A program made the translations under genes and the position numbers. A stretch of 64,000 nucleotides of DNA from Lachnospiraceae bacterium. GTDB taxonomy: Bacteria > Bacillota > Clostridia > Lachnospirales > Lachnospiraceae. Shown here piece after piece: positions 8,568 through 17,178 of the stretch (within the stretch, counting starts at the first letter, position 1; each line of letters begins with the position of its first letter). The notes beneath the pieces are model-generated. The model did no database searches. It saw nothing but the letters and a program-made list of their open reading frames with translations, and had not been told where the DNA came from. Location: the NCBI GenBank assembly GCA_910575445.1, contig CAJTFW010000013.1, positions 16,915-80,914 on the forward strand, written 5' to 3'.

Positions 8568-8629
8568 AATAGAGATGATATTGGGTGATGAATAGAATAT
8601 AAATAAGAGTTTATATTTTGTGGTGTGGG

Positions 8630-9065
8630 GGACGCTAGGACGGGAGGACCATAGGTTCCTTCCAGACCCCGCTCGCGCTTAATGGACGCCTATAGCGGTA
8701 CTAAATTCGCGACTGCGCGGCTTTACGCCGCTTGCGCTCATTAAGTGCCGATGGCGTCCAATGGGTCTTGCAGGAACCTATGCTCCTCCCGCCCTGGCTG
8801 ACTACGACCAGCTGTAACATATAAGACACTATCATGTAATACTACGTAGCATGTAGGTATAAGTGTTTCGCCCAAAGCGTGTATATCGGAGCCAACGCAC
8901 AGCCCGACAGGGACTGGTAGATGTTCCTGCAAGACCCATTGAACGTCGTCGGCACTTAGCGAGCGCAAGCGGATACGCACAGTCGCGAGCTTAGTACCGT
9001 TACAGGCGTTCATTAAGCGAGAGCGGGGTCTGGAAGGAACATCTACCAGGCCGTGGCGAGCGTCC
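8630..9065. repeat. Composite palindromic element, copy 1
   Basis: A roughly 436-bp imperfect palindrome with ends GGGACGC / GCGTCC. The first half folds on itself (8641-8660 with 8772-8791, 19 of 20 paired) and so does the second half (CTGGTAGATGTTCCT with AGGAACATCTACCAG). The second half is also an inverted copy of the first. Four related full copies and one remnant occur in the window, all in the same orientation. Reading frames inside (for example 8741-9013 on the minus strand) are not conserved in all copies, so I treat the element as non-coding. It could be a mobile non-autonomous element or a structured RNA. Confidence 0.88.
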
Positions 9066-9125
9066 TTTGTATCAAAAACATTTCAACTTTTCAAACCCCA
9101 AAGTAAAGTTGCGGAACTAAAAACA

Positions 9126-9520
9126 GCAGCGGACCGTACAAGCCCAGGAGGATTTGCAGACACGAAAGTGGCTGAAAATGCTTCTAGTAAAGGGGCTTGG
9201 GAGGGGAGTTGCGGAACTAAAAAACAGCAACGGACCGTACAAGCCCAGGAGGATTTGCAGACACGAAAGTGGCTGAAAATGCTCCTAGTAAGGGGGCTTG
9301 GGAGGGGAGTTGCGGAACTAAAAAACAGCAACGGACTGTACAAGCCCAGGAGGATTTGCAGACACGGAAGTGGCTGAAAATGCTCCTAGTAAGGGGGCTT
9401 GGGAGGGGAGTTGCGGAACTAAAAAACAGCAACGGACCGTACAAGCCCAGGAGGATTTGCAGACACGAAAGTGGCTGAAAATACTCCTAGTAAAGGGGCT
9501 TGGGAGGGGAGTTGCGGAAC
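9126..9520 (+). repeat. Tandem array of four hairpin modules (array B)
   Basis: Four direct repeats with a 100-101-bp period, each an 87-nt module. The outer arm GCAAC...CAAGCCC pairs with GGGCTTG...GTTGC across GGA/GGA and GTA/GGA internal loops. There is a 40-nt inner hairpin and a 7-nt 3' bulge AGTAAAG or AGTAAGG, then GC-GGAACT. The last module ends in GCGGAACTTCAATAAGGAG directly before the ATG at 9538. The skeleton equals array A and the single clpC module, but stem sequences differ. The array abuts palindromic copy 1 (45-bp gap). No gene lies between 8568 and 9537. Confidence 0.85.
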
Positions 9521-9537
9521 TTCAATAAGGAGAAAAA

Positions 9538-10398
9538 ATGGAGAAAATTAGAGTAGCCGTCATAGGAGCAGGCGGCAAGATGGGAACACGTACAAGCCGA
9601 AATCTGGCAAAGTATACAGATACATATGATTTGATGCTTGTGGAGAATGCGCCAAAGGGAATTGAGAGTATTCAGGAACGTGGTTTGGAGGTTACACCGG
9701 TAGAGGAGGCTTTAGAGAGGGCACAGGTGGTTATTTTTGCGGTGCCGGATACTTTGATTAAGAAGCTTTCTGCTATCTATGTGCCAATGCTGCGTGAAGG
9801 AACTGGTTTCTTAATCTTAGACCCGGCGGCAGCTGTTGCCAAAGAGCTGACGCTTCGGGATGATTGTACTTTTGGTGTTGCACATCCGTGTCATCCATCC
9901 TTTTTCTTAGATCAGGATACTAAGGAGGCGCGCATGGACCGTTTTGGTGGAGATGGTGCAAAACAGGATATTGTGATGAGTAAGATTAGTGGCTCAGATA
10001 AAGTGTTTGCTTTGATGCAGGAGACTGCAAGGGTGATGTATGCAGCAGAACATGCCTATGTGATGACTTCTGAGCAGATTGCATTTTTAGAGCCAACACT
10101 TGTAGAACTTTTGGGGGCAACTTGTCTGTATGCGATGGCAGAGACTGTGGAGGAGGCAGTCAGACGGGGAATTGACCGCGATGCGGCTGTTTCTTTTTTG
10201 ACAGGGCATATCTATAATCTGTCTGCAAATTTCTTAGGCTATATTCCAGGCAGGCCGCCGGTATCTGATGCGTGCAAAGTGGCAATCGGACTTGGCAATC
10301 GGCTGGTGCTTCGCGATGACTGGAAAAATATCTGGAAAGATGAAGTGCTTGACAAAGTGATTGCAACGATGCTGCATCCTGAAGAACCGAAAATCTAA
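9538..10398 (+). CDS. NAD-binding dehydrogenase resembling D-apionate oxidoisomerase / phosphogluconate dehydrogenase C-terminal family
   Basis: This 286-aa protein has an N-terminal Rossmann fold (VIGAGGKMGTRTSRNL, residues about 7-22) and an all-helical C-terminal domain of the 6-phosphogluconate-dehydrogenase type (MTSEQIAFLEPTLVELLGAT). FAVPDTLI and VAHPCHPSFF are distinctive internal motifs. From memory it resembles the oxidoisomerase family that acts on D-apionate, so a sugar acid substrate is likely, but this is inference. The start follows AAGGAG at ideal spacing behind hairpin array B. It heads the run of transporter and amidohydrolase genes to 15949, implying that its substrate, or a precursor, is what the ABC system imports. 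Confidence 0.75.
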   Translation: MEKIRVAVIGAGGKMGTRTSRNLAKYTDTYDLMLVENAPKGIESIQERGLEVTPVEEALERAQVVIFAVPDTLIKKLSAIYVPMLREGTGFLILDPAAAVAKELTLRDDCTFGVAHPCHPSFFLDQDTKEARMDRFGGDGAKQDIVMSKISGSDKVFALMQETARVMYAAEHAYVMTSEQIAFLEPTLVELLGATCLYAMAETVEEAVRRGIDRDAAVSFLTGHIYNLSANFLGYIPGRPPVSDACKVAIGLGNRLVLRDDWKNIWKDEVLDKVIATMLHPEEPKI

Positions 10399-10453
10399 GA
10401 GATTGTTAGCCGACAGGCTTTCAAAATAATTTTTTTAAGAAAGGGAGAACACT

Positions 10454-11620
10454 ATGAAACTGACAAAACGATTACTTGCATTGCTGCTTGCAGCTACGAT
10501 GGTACTTAGTATGTCTGCATGCGGGTCAAACGAGACAGGAAGTAATGACGCACAGGAAACAGAGGCTCCGGTTACAGAGGCACAGCCAGAGGCTGATGCA
10601 AAACAGCCAGAAGCAGATGCAACAGAGGAGAGTACAGAGCCGGCAGCAACCGAAGGAGAGGCTTCAGGTGGTGCTACAGAGCTTGCAAAAGGGGATTATG
10701 TTATCGGTCTGTCGAACTCCTTCTATGGCAATACCTGGAGAAAGCAGATGGTAGAGTCCTTTACAGAGGCGGCTGAAAATGCGAAGAGCGAGGGGTATAT
10801 TGCAGATTATGAGATTCAAAACGGTGACAATACGGTTAATACGCAGATTGCGCAGATTAATTCCTTTATTTTAGGTGGTGTGGATGCTATCTGTATGCTT
10901 GCTGCGTCTCCTACCGCGCTCAACGACGTTATCAAGCAGGCAATGGACCAGGGTATCACTATCGTGGCGTTTGACTCCATTATTGACCTTGAGGGCGCTT
11001 ACACGATGGATTATGACTGGGTCAGCATGGGTGAGAAAAAGACCGAATATGTAATGGATAAAATCGGTGGTTCCGGCAATGTGATTATTGTACGCGGACC
11101 TTCAGGTGCAGCTCCAGATGAGGGCATCTACAAAGGAATTACCAATATTTTAAATCAGTATCCCGATGTGAAGATTGCAGCAGAAGTGTTAGGAGAAGCA
11201 GATGCAACTGTGACACAGGAAGGCATCTTAAATATTATCTCTTCTCTTCCAGATATTGATGCTGTTATCACTCACTGCGGTGCAGATTCTATGGGTGTTG
11301 TCAATGCTTTTGAGTCCATGGGGAAAGAAGTACCACTTACCATTGGCGATAATACGGCAGAGTTTATCACCTGGTGGGCAGCACAGGCAGAGAAAGGTTA
11401 TGAGACACTGTCTGTAAACTCCACACCATCTTGTGGCGCTGGTGCACTTTGGGTAGCAGTTGCAATTCTAAATGGTGTTGAAGTACCACAGAATATGTAT
11501 CTGCCATTTATCTATATCAACCAGGATGAGATTGGCGATTACAGCGATTTGGAAGCAGGAATGATTGCGAGCCCATATATGAGCTATGAATATGTCGTAG
11601 AAAATATTCTGGCACAATAA
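10454..11620 (+). CDS. Sugar ABC transporter substrate-binding lipoprotein (RbsB/periplasmic-binding type 1)
   Basis: This is a 388-aa extracellular receptor. A lipoprotein signal peptide ends at a lipobox (LSMSAC), followed by a low-complexity Glu/Ala/Thr-rich linker (about residues 27-75). The periplasmic-binding fold then begins with YVIGLSNSFYGNTWRKQMVE. The hinge pattern (IVAFDSI, VIIVRGP, ITHCGADSMG) matches ribose/galactose-type binding proteins. It is followed by a stable hairpin before the transporter ATPase gene, a common way of keeping binding-protein levels above transporter levels. The ligand is probably a monosaccharide, polyol or sugar acid. Confidence 0.92.
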   Translation: MKLTKRLLALLLAATMVLSMSACGSNETGSNDAQETEAPVTEAQPEADAKQPEADATEESTEPAATEGEASGGATELAKGDYVIGLSNSFYGNTWRKQMVESFTEAAENAKSEGYIADYEIQNGDNTVNTQIAQINSFILGGVDAICMLAASPTALNDVIKQAMDQGITIVAFDSIIDLEGAYTMDYDWVSMGEKKTEYVMDKIGGSGNVIIVRGPSGAAPDEGIYKGITNILNQYPDVKIAAEVLGEADATVTQEGILNIISSLPDIDAVITHCGADSMGVVNAFESMGKEVPLTIGDNTAEFITWWAAQAEKGYETLSVNSTPSCGAGALWVAVAILNGVEVPQNMYLPFIYINQDEIGDYSDLEAGMIASPYMSYEYVVENILAQ

Positions 11621-11632
11621 TGACAACATAGG

Positions 11633-11671
11633 ATGGCCGCTGCTTGTACGATGATATAAAGCGGCGGCCAT
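11633..11671 (+). other. Intercistronic hairpin between binding protein and transporter genes
   Basis: A 13-bp GC-rich stem (ATGGCCGCTGCTT with AAGCGGCGGCCAT, one T-G wobble) without a T run. Probably an mRNA-stabilising or attenuating hairpin that raises expression of the upstream gene. Confidence 0.7.
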
Positions 11672-11716
11672 GATTTCGTTGAGAAAACGATAGAATCTAA
11701 GATTGAGGTGGAGCGA

Positions 11717-14176
11717 TTGAGTAGAACAGTAGAGGAAGCAAAAAAGCAGACTTCACAGACTCCTTTGATTCAGGCCTGGCATTTCCGAAAGGTATATTTT
11801 CCAACAGTTGCCGTGAATGATATTAGTATCTCGATAGAGAAAGGGGATATTCTGGCGCTTGTAGGAGCCAATGGAGCAGGGAAAAGTACCTTGACCAAAG
11901 CACTTTCAGGAGTGATAAGCTGTGATGAAGGGGAGTTGTTTTTTGACGGAAATCCGGTGGATTTATCTGCGTACAGTCCGGCAGTGGCCAGAAGGCTTGG
12001 CATCCGTGTAGTACATCAGGAATTGTCTCTGTGTAAAAATCTGACCGTGTATGAGAATTTTTATATTGAGCAGTCTCAAAGCATCAAAGGGGGGATTGGC
12101 TGGCGCAAAAAGGCACAGCAGATGGCAAGAGAAGCGTTAGATACCGTCTTTCCGGGAAATACGATTGATGTGACAGCGAGCTTGGATAAATTAAGCATCG
12201 CACAGCAACAGATGGTGGAGATTGCACGTGCGACCAGCGACAAAAATATGAAACTCTTGATTCTTGATGAGCCAACGTCTTCTCTTCCCGCAGAGCAGAC
12301 CATACAGCTTCAGAATTACCTGATACAGACGGGTAAGGAAGGGATGACATACATCTATATTTCGCACCGTCTAAATGAGATTATGACCATAGCCAACAAA
12401 GTCTATGTGATGCAAAATGGCTGTGAGAAGTGGAAGGGACAGATAACACAGACCAATGAAGAGCATATGGTCAAGCTGATGGGCGAGGGAATCGGTTCCG
12501 GGGATGAGACGACAGAACTTCAGGAATTTGAGCATCCGCCACTTAACAAAGAAGTGAGCGTTGCATGTGATGGCTATACGACCAGAACATTAAAAAATGT
12601 AAAATTTCAGGCTTACGGCGGACAGATTTTAGGTCTTACCGGACTAGAAGGCAATGGACAGCTAGACCTTCTGCAAGATATTTTCCAGAAAGCTAAGAAA
12701 AAAGTCTCGGGAATGCAGGTAAATGGAGCAGTTGCCTATGTGGCCGGAGACCGAAAGAAAGAGGGTATCTTCCCGCTTTGGTCGATTGAAGATAACCAGG
12801 TGATAACCAAAGCAGCCAAAAGCGGTATGTTAAAATATTTAAGCAGAGAATGGCTAGAAAGTTCCGTTGATTACTGGTATGATAAACTACATATTAAAAG
12901 TGATGGCAAAGATGCGCTGATTACCAGTCTCTCAGGAGGTAACCAGCAGAAAGTGCTGATTGCCCGCGCACTTGTCGCGGATGCGGATATTATTTTGCTT
13001 GATGACCCGACCCGCGGTGTAGACCAGCCGACAAAAAATGCACTCTATGAGTTATTCCGGGAAGCGGCTACTGAAGGAAAGCTGATTATCTGGAGAACCT
13101 CTGATGATGCCGAACTAGAGTTCTGCACCAATCTTCTTGTCCTAAACCATGGAGAAGTCGTAGGCAGCTTTGCAGGTGGCCATGTTGACCATGAGAAGAT
13201 TATGAGTCTTGCCTTTGAAAATCATGAGACCAAAGCAGAGAAAGAAGAAGAACATAAAAGATTTCATCCGCCTCTGTTTACCTTTGCCTTGATTGCAATG
13301 GTGGTTATCTATGCTATCTGTGCACTGCGCTCACCGCTTCTGCTGAGTGTGTATGGTGTACAGCTAATGGTGATTGGCTTTGCAGCACTGGTGCTCTGTG
13401 CGCTGTCGCAGACTTTTATTATTGGTCTAAGTCATGTGGATTTAGGCGTGGGAAATTATTGTGGTCTTATCAATGTGTTATGTTGTACCATATTATTTAA
13501 CAATCCATTCGCAGGATTTCTGGTACTTTTTTTGGCGCTTCTTATGTATCCTCTGATGGGCTATGTAATTCATAAGAGAAATGTGCCAGCGATTATTGTA
13601 ACACTGGGTGCTTCTTTTGTCTGGAGTGGTATCTCTCTATCGCTACAGTCGATGCCAGGCGGAACCTGTCCGGCGTGGATGCGAACGATATTCTATACTA
13701 GTACGCCATTTTTAAATACGATATGCTTCTGGCTTATACTTTTTCTGGCAGCAGCGATAATGGTATATAGAAGCCGCTATGGCACGGTACTTCGCGGATT
13801 TGGCAACAATGAACATGCGATGATAAATTCTGGCTGGTCGAGGGCGAAAGCATATATGTCTATCTATCTTCTGGCTGGAATCTTTGCGATGTTAGCGGGT
13901 ATCTGTACTTCTTCTATCAATAATGCGTCGGACGGTTCTGCTTCTAGTACCTATACAATGCTGTCTGTGGCATCGGTGATTATTGGAGGCGGTTATTTCT
14001 CAGGAGGCGTGGTTACGCACTTTGGAGCAGTCTGTGGTGCGGTCAGCCTGACGATGATTAGTGTCTTACTTGGTCTGTTAAAAGTTAGTACAGACTATAC
14101 TGCTTCGATTCAGGGATTAGTTCTGATACTGATATTGTCTCTGCGTCTTATCAAAGGAAGGGGGAAAGAAGCATGA
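11717..14176 (+). CDS. Sugar ABC transporter: tandem ATPase fused to membrane permease
   Basis: This roughly 819-aa protein combines an RbsA/MglA-type double ATPase with a complete permease. NBD1 has Walker A GANGAGKST, the signature-region LSIAQQQMVEIARA and Walker B LLILDEPTSS. NBD2 has a degenerate Walker A (GLEGNGQLDLL), signature LSGGNQQKVLIARA and LLDDPTRGVD, where Asp replaces the usual catalytic Glu. From about residue 510, hydrophobic segments (FTFALIAMVVIYAICAL onward) form a BPD_transp_2-type permease. These parts are normally separate genes. TTG at 11717 was chosen because GAGG lies eight bases upstream; GTG at 11708 is the alternative. It overlaps the second permease by four bases. 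Confidence 0.88.
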   Translation: MSRTVEEAKKQTSQTPLIQAWHFRKVYFPTVAVNDISISIEKGDILALVGANGAGKSTLTKALSGVISCDEGELFFDGNPVDLSAYSPAVARRLGIRVVHQELSLCKNLTVYENFYIEQSQSIKGGIGWRKKAQQMAREALDTVFPGNTIDVTASLDKLSIAQQQMVEIARATSDKNMKLLILDEPTSSLPAEQTIQLQNYLIQTGKEGMTYIYISHRLNEIMTIANKVYVMQNGCEKWKGQITQTNEEHMVKLMGEGIGSGDETTELQEFEHPPLNKEVSVACDGYTTRTLKNVKFQAYGGQILGLTGLEGNGQLDLLQDIFQKAKKKVSGMQVNGAVAYVAGDRKKEGIFPLWSIEDNQVITKAAKSGMLKYLSREWLESSVDYWYDKLHIKSDGKDALITSLSGGNQQKVLIARALVADADIILLDDPTRGVDQPTKNALYELFREAATEGKLIIWRTSDDAELEFCTNLLVLNHGEVVGSFAGGHVDHEKIMSLAFENHETKAEKEEEHKRFHPPLFTFALIAMVVIYAICALRSPLLLSVYGVQLMVIGFAALVLCALSQTFIIGLSHVDLGVGNYCGLINVLCCTILFNNPFAGFLVLFLALLMYPLMGYVIHKRNVPAIIVTLGASFVWSGISLSLQSMPGGTCPAWMRTIFYTSTPFLNTICFWLILFLAAAIMVYRSRYGTVLRGFGNNEHAMINSGWSRAKAYMSIYLLAGIFAMLAGICTSSINNASDGSASSTYTMLSVASVIIGGGYFSGGVVTHFGAVCGAVSLTMISVLLGLLKVSTDYTASIQGLVLILILSLRLIKGRGKEA

Positions 14177-15174
14177 AGAATCCAAAGATAAAAGCGTTTG
14201 TGGAGCGCAATGGAAGCTGGCTTTTTGCTGGCGTTGGGTGTCTGATGTTGTGGATACTTATGGGACTTTTTGGCAATGGCATCAGCCTTCGTTCGCTGAT
14301 TGACAATGCCTACACGGCTTCTTTCTTGGCGATTGCAGGTATGGCACAGATGCTAGTTGTCACAACCGGAAGGGGTGCGATTGATTTGTCCATTCCTGGT
14401 ATGATTACCCTTGGGGCCTATACTTGTATGGGACTTTGCAATGGCTCAAATGCGATGATACTGCCAGCCCTTTTCGTTGTTATCTTAGAAGGAATTATTG
14501 TAGGATGCCTCAACAGTTCCATGGTTATCTATCTAAAAATTCCCGCGATTATTGCAACGATGGCGATGAACTATATGATTGTTACAGGAACCATGCTGAT
14601 AGACCACAACTTTAATGTATTTACCATTCCTTCAGCATTAAAAGGAGTTGCTACCTATCGCCTTTTAGGAGTTCCGGTTATCGTAGTACTGGTGATTCTT
14701 CTAGCAGCGTTGATTCATTTTCTGCTGACCTCTACCGCCTATGGTAAGAGTCTTTTAGCGATGGGACAGAATCAGGAAGCAGCCCGCTTGGCTGGCGTGC
14801 CGATTGTCAGGACAGAGATGATAACGTATATTGCAGCCTCTGTTCTGTCAGGCCTGGCCGGTGCGCTTATCTCTGCACGTGTCACAGGTGCATACCTGGG
14901 TATGGGAGATAATTACCAGATGGAAAGTATCGCGTGCATCGTTGTTGGTGGTACACTGATGTCTGGTGGCCGCGCCAATACTGCCGGCACCTTGGTCGGG
15001 TCATTATTTCTGTATCTGATTATCTCCTGTATGCAGCTTATGGGTGCCAATGCAGGAATTCAAAGCGTGGTAAAAGGCTCGCTGATAATTATCGTGCTGT
15101 TAATTGGAGCATCCGAAAATAATAAAAAGCGAGAGCAGAAATATCGGAAAACAATTGTAGAAAGTGGAACATAA
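14173..15174 (+). CDS. Sugar ABC transporter permease (RbsC type)
   Basis: This 333-aa integral membrane protein has about nine to ten hydrophobic segments and the typical branched-chain/ribose permease pattern: DLSIPGMITLGAYT near the second segment, the loop GQNQEAARLAGVPI, and AGALISARVTGAYLGMGDNYQ. It overlaps the fused ATPase-permease gene by ATGA, so the two permease domains are made together and probably form a heterodimer. The fused polypeptide supplies the other half. It should pair with the lipoprotein at 10454. Substrate not determinable. Confidence 0.93.
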   Translation: MKNPKIKAFVERNGSWLFAGVGCLMLWILMGLFGNGISLRSLIDNAYTASFLAIAGMAQMLVVTTGRGAIDLSIPGMITLGAYTCMGLCNGSNAMILPALFVVILEGIIVGCLNSSMVIYLKIPAIIATMAMNYMIVTGTMLIDHNFNVFTIPSALKGVATYRLLGVPVIVVLVILLAALIHFLLTSTAYGKSLLAMGQNQEAARLAGVPIVRTEMITYIAASVLSGLAGALISARVTGAYLGMGDNYQMESIACIVVGGTLMSGGRANTAGTLVGSLFLYLIISCMQLMGANAGIQSVVKGSLIIIVLLIGASENNKKREQKYRKTIVESGT

Positions 15175-15196
15175 GTTTTTATCAGGAGGACAAGTT

Positions 15197-15949
15197 ATGA
15201 TTATTGATGCACATGTACATCTAGGAGAAGATGTTGTATTTGACGAGGTCAATACCGAAGAAGAACTTATTGCATATTATGACAGATTTGAGATTGACGG
15301 AGGAATTATTCAGCCTTTTATTCCGCGTCCCTATATCAAAGACCACCAAGAGATTCATGACCGTATTGCAGCGTTCTGCAAAAAAATGCAGCCAAAGAAG
15401 AAGTTTTTTGGAATGGCATCGATTAATCCTCATTTTTACCCGGAGGACTATCACAAAGAAGCGGTGCGCTGCATCAAGGAGCTAGGTTTTGTGGCAATCA
15501 AGATTACACCGATTGCCCATGCCTGCCATCCATCTTCCAAAGATGCCTACTATGTCTATGAGGTATGTAGAGAGCTTCAGGTGCCACTGATGATTCACAC
15601 TGGAAATGGTATCCCCTTTGCAGACCCCGCAAGCGTCTATCAAGGGGCAAAAGACCATCCAGATGTTCCAGTGATACTGGCTCATGCCGGCTCAGAGTCG
15701 TTCCATCAACAGGCTCGTATCTTGGCTAAAAACTTGGATAATGTATTTTTAGAGCCTAGCTGGTGCGGAACCAACGCAGTTAAGCATATGATTGAGCAGG
15801 TAGGATGCGATAAGATTTTATTTTCATCCGATAACTTTGACCAGATTCCCGTGGAGCTGGCAAAATACAGACAGATTATTAAAAATGAAGAGGATTTAGA
15901 AAAAGTGATGTGGAAAAATGCTGCCAGAATCTTTAAACTAAATCTGTAA
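15197..15949 (+). CDS. Amidohydrolase-family metal-dependent hydrolase (amidohydrolase_2 type)
   Basis: This 250-aa TIM-barrel hydrolase carries the metal ligands HVH in DAHVHLGE (residues 5-9), later histidines in MIHTGNG and ILAHAGS, and the C-terminal aspartate in FSSDNFD. The family includes lactonases, decarboxylases and amidohydrolases. In this sugar operon a sugar-lactone hydrolase is a reasonable guess, not a demonstrated role. The ATG at 15197 follows AGGAGG at good spacing. It is the last gene of the transport operon and lies 22 bp after the permease gene. Confidence 0.82.
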   Translation: MIIDAHVHLGEDVVFDEVNTEEELIAYYDRFEIDGGIIQPFIPRPYIKDHQEIHDRIAAFCKKMQPKKKFFGMASINPHFYPEDYHKEAVRCIKELGFVAIKITPIAHACHPSSKDAYYVYEVCRELQVPLMIHTGNGIPFADPASVYQGAKDHPDVPVILAHAGSESFHQQARILAKNLDNVFLEPSWCGTNAVKHMIEQVGCDKILFSSDNFDQIPVELAKYRQIIKNEEDLEKVMWKNAARIFKLNL

Positions 15950-15981
15950 GCATACAGATGTAAGGATTTCGCATCAGGGAT

Positions 15982-16020
15982 AGGGCTGCTGCAAAATAGA
16001 GATTGTGGCAGCCTTGTTCT
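15982..16020 (+). terminator. Weak terminator-like hairpin after amidohydrolase gene
   Basis: Eight-base-pair stem AGGGCTGC / GCAGCCTT with a loop of about 18 nt and a broken T-rich tail. Plausible but weaker than the others in the window. Confidence 0.45.
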
Positions 16021-16063
16021 GGATTTTATTTTATATTATCTAAATCGTAGAAGGAGAGACACA

Positions 16064-17140
16064 ATGGGAAAGCAATCCGTAGATAAGAGGAACAGACAAA
16101 ATAGAATGATGATAGGAATCAGCGCTGCAGTAGCATTTTTCGTGGTGGTGCTTATTCTGTGGAGTGTGGTGTCTCGCTCTGACTTTTTAAAATATGGAAA
16201 AAAGGCGTTTCAGGTAGGGGAAGAAAGCTATACAGTGGCAGAAGTAAACTATTACTATTATACGGCGTACTATGCAATATTGCAAAATATGCAAGGATAT
16301 GTAAATATGGCAGGACTTGATATCAGCCAGGATTTGTCCACACAGGATTGCCCGATTGCAGAGGAGCCAATGAGCTGGAGAGACTATCTGTTAAAGCAGG
16401 CAACAGAGCGGCTTGGGGAGAATTCCATGCTGTATCAGGAGGCAGCAAAGAATGGATATCAGGTGGATGAAGCAATGCAGACAAAGATAGAACAAGTGCT
16501 TAAAAATCGAACAGAGGATATGAATATAAGCAGTCGTGAGTATCGGAATTTAAGCCATTATCTAAAGATGACTTATGGAGGTATCGAAGAAGAAGGACTT
16601 CGTAAGCTTCTAGAGCAGCAATATATGGCAGAGGCATATAAAGAAGCCTGGAAAGCAGACTGTACATTTAGTGAAGAAGAATTGTACGGGCACTATCAGG
16701 AACATCAGTATGAGTACAATACGTACTCTTATCTGTACGCATATGTGGGCAATCAGCAGGAGGTGACAGAGGAGCTTATAAAGGCGCAGACAGAGGAGAG
16801 CTTTCGCGAGACGACAAAACGGGTACTGGGAAGTGACTGCTATGAAATTCTGGATGTGCCAGGGTCACAGTTGGGGGATGGGACAACAGAAGATTTGATG
16901 TGGATTGCAGATAAGAGCCGGAAAAGTGGGGACACGTATCTTGGAAAGAGCGGAGAAGATTTTTATGTGCTCTGCTATCTGGGAAGTGATGATAACGGGT
17001 TTTCAACAGGCGATGAACACTGGAAGATGGTGGCGACGGCGGGGATGAAGGAGGAGAAGAGTGAGGAGTGGAAAGAGGGATTGATAAAAGCGTATAAATG
17101 GAGAGAATATAGCGGAATGAAGATTGTGGGCTGTAGATGA
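16064..17140 (+). CDS. Membrane-anchored SurA/PrsA-like foldase
   Basis: This 358-aa protein has a basic N-terminus, one transmembrane helix (about residues 17-40, MIGISAAVAFFVVVLILWSV) and an extracellular helical region resembling the SurA N-terminal chaperone domain (VGEESYTVAEVNYYYYTAYY). The later part has only a vague resemblance to a parvulin domain (SGDTYLGKSGEDFYVLCYLG), and I see no intact set of isomerase residues, so chaperone activity without catalysis is possible. The start follows AAGGAG. It stands alone between a weak terminator and palindromic copy 2, and is probably unrelated to the sugar genes. Confidence 0.7.
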   Translation: MGKQSVDKRNRQNRMMIGISAAVAFFVVVLILWSVVSRSDFLKYGKKAFQVGEESYTVAEVNYYYYTAYYAILQNMQGYVNMAGLDISQDLSTQDCPIAEEPMSWRDYLLKQATERLGENSMLYQEAAKNGYQVDEAMQTKIEQVLKNRTEDMNISSREYRNLSHYLKMTYGGIEEEGLRKLLEQQYMAEAYKEAWKADCTFSEEELYGHYQEHQYEYNTYSYLYAYVGNQQEVTEELIKAQTEESFRETTKRVLGSDCYEILDVPGSQLGDGTTEDLMWIADKSRKSGDTYLGKSGEDFYVLCYLGSDDNGFSTGDEHWKMVATAGMKEEKSEEWKEGLIKAYKWREYSGMKIVGCR

Positions 17141-17178
17141 GATGTCTATGGCCTGTTTTTTTGGAGTGTATATAGAAG

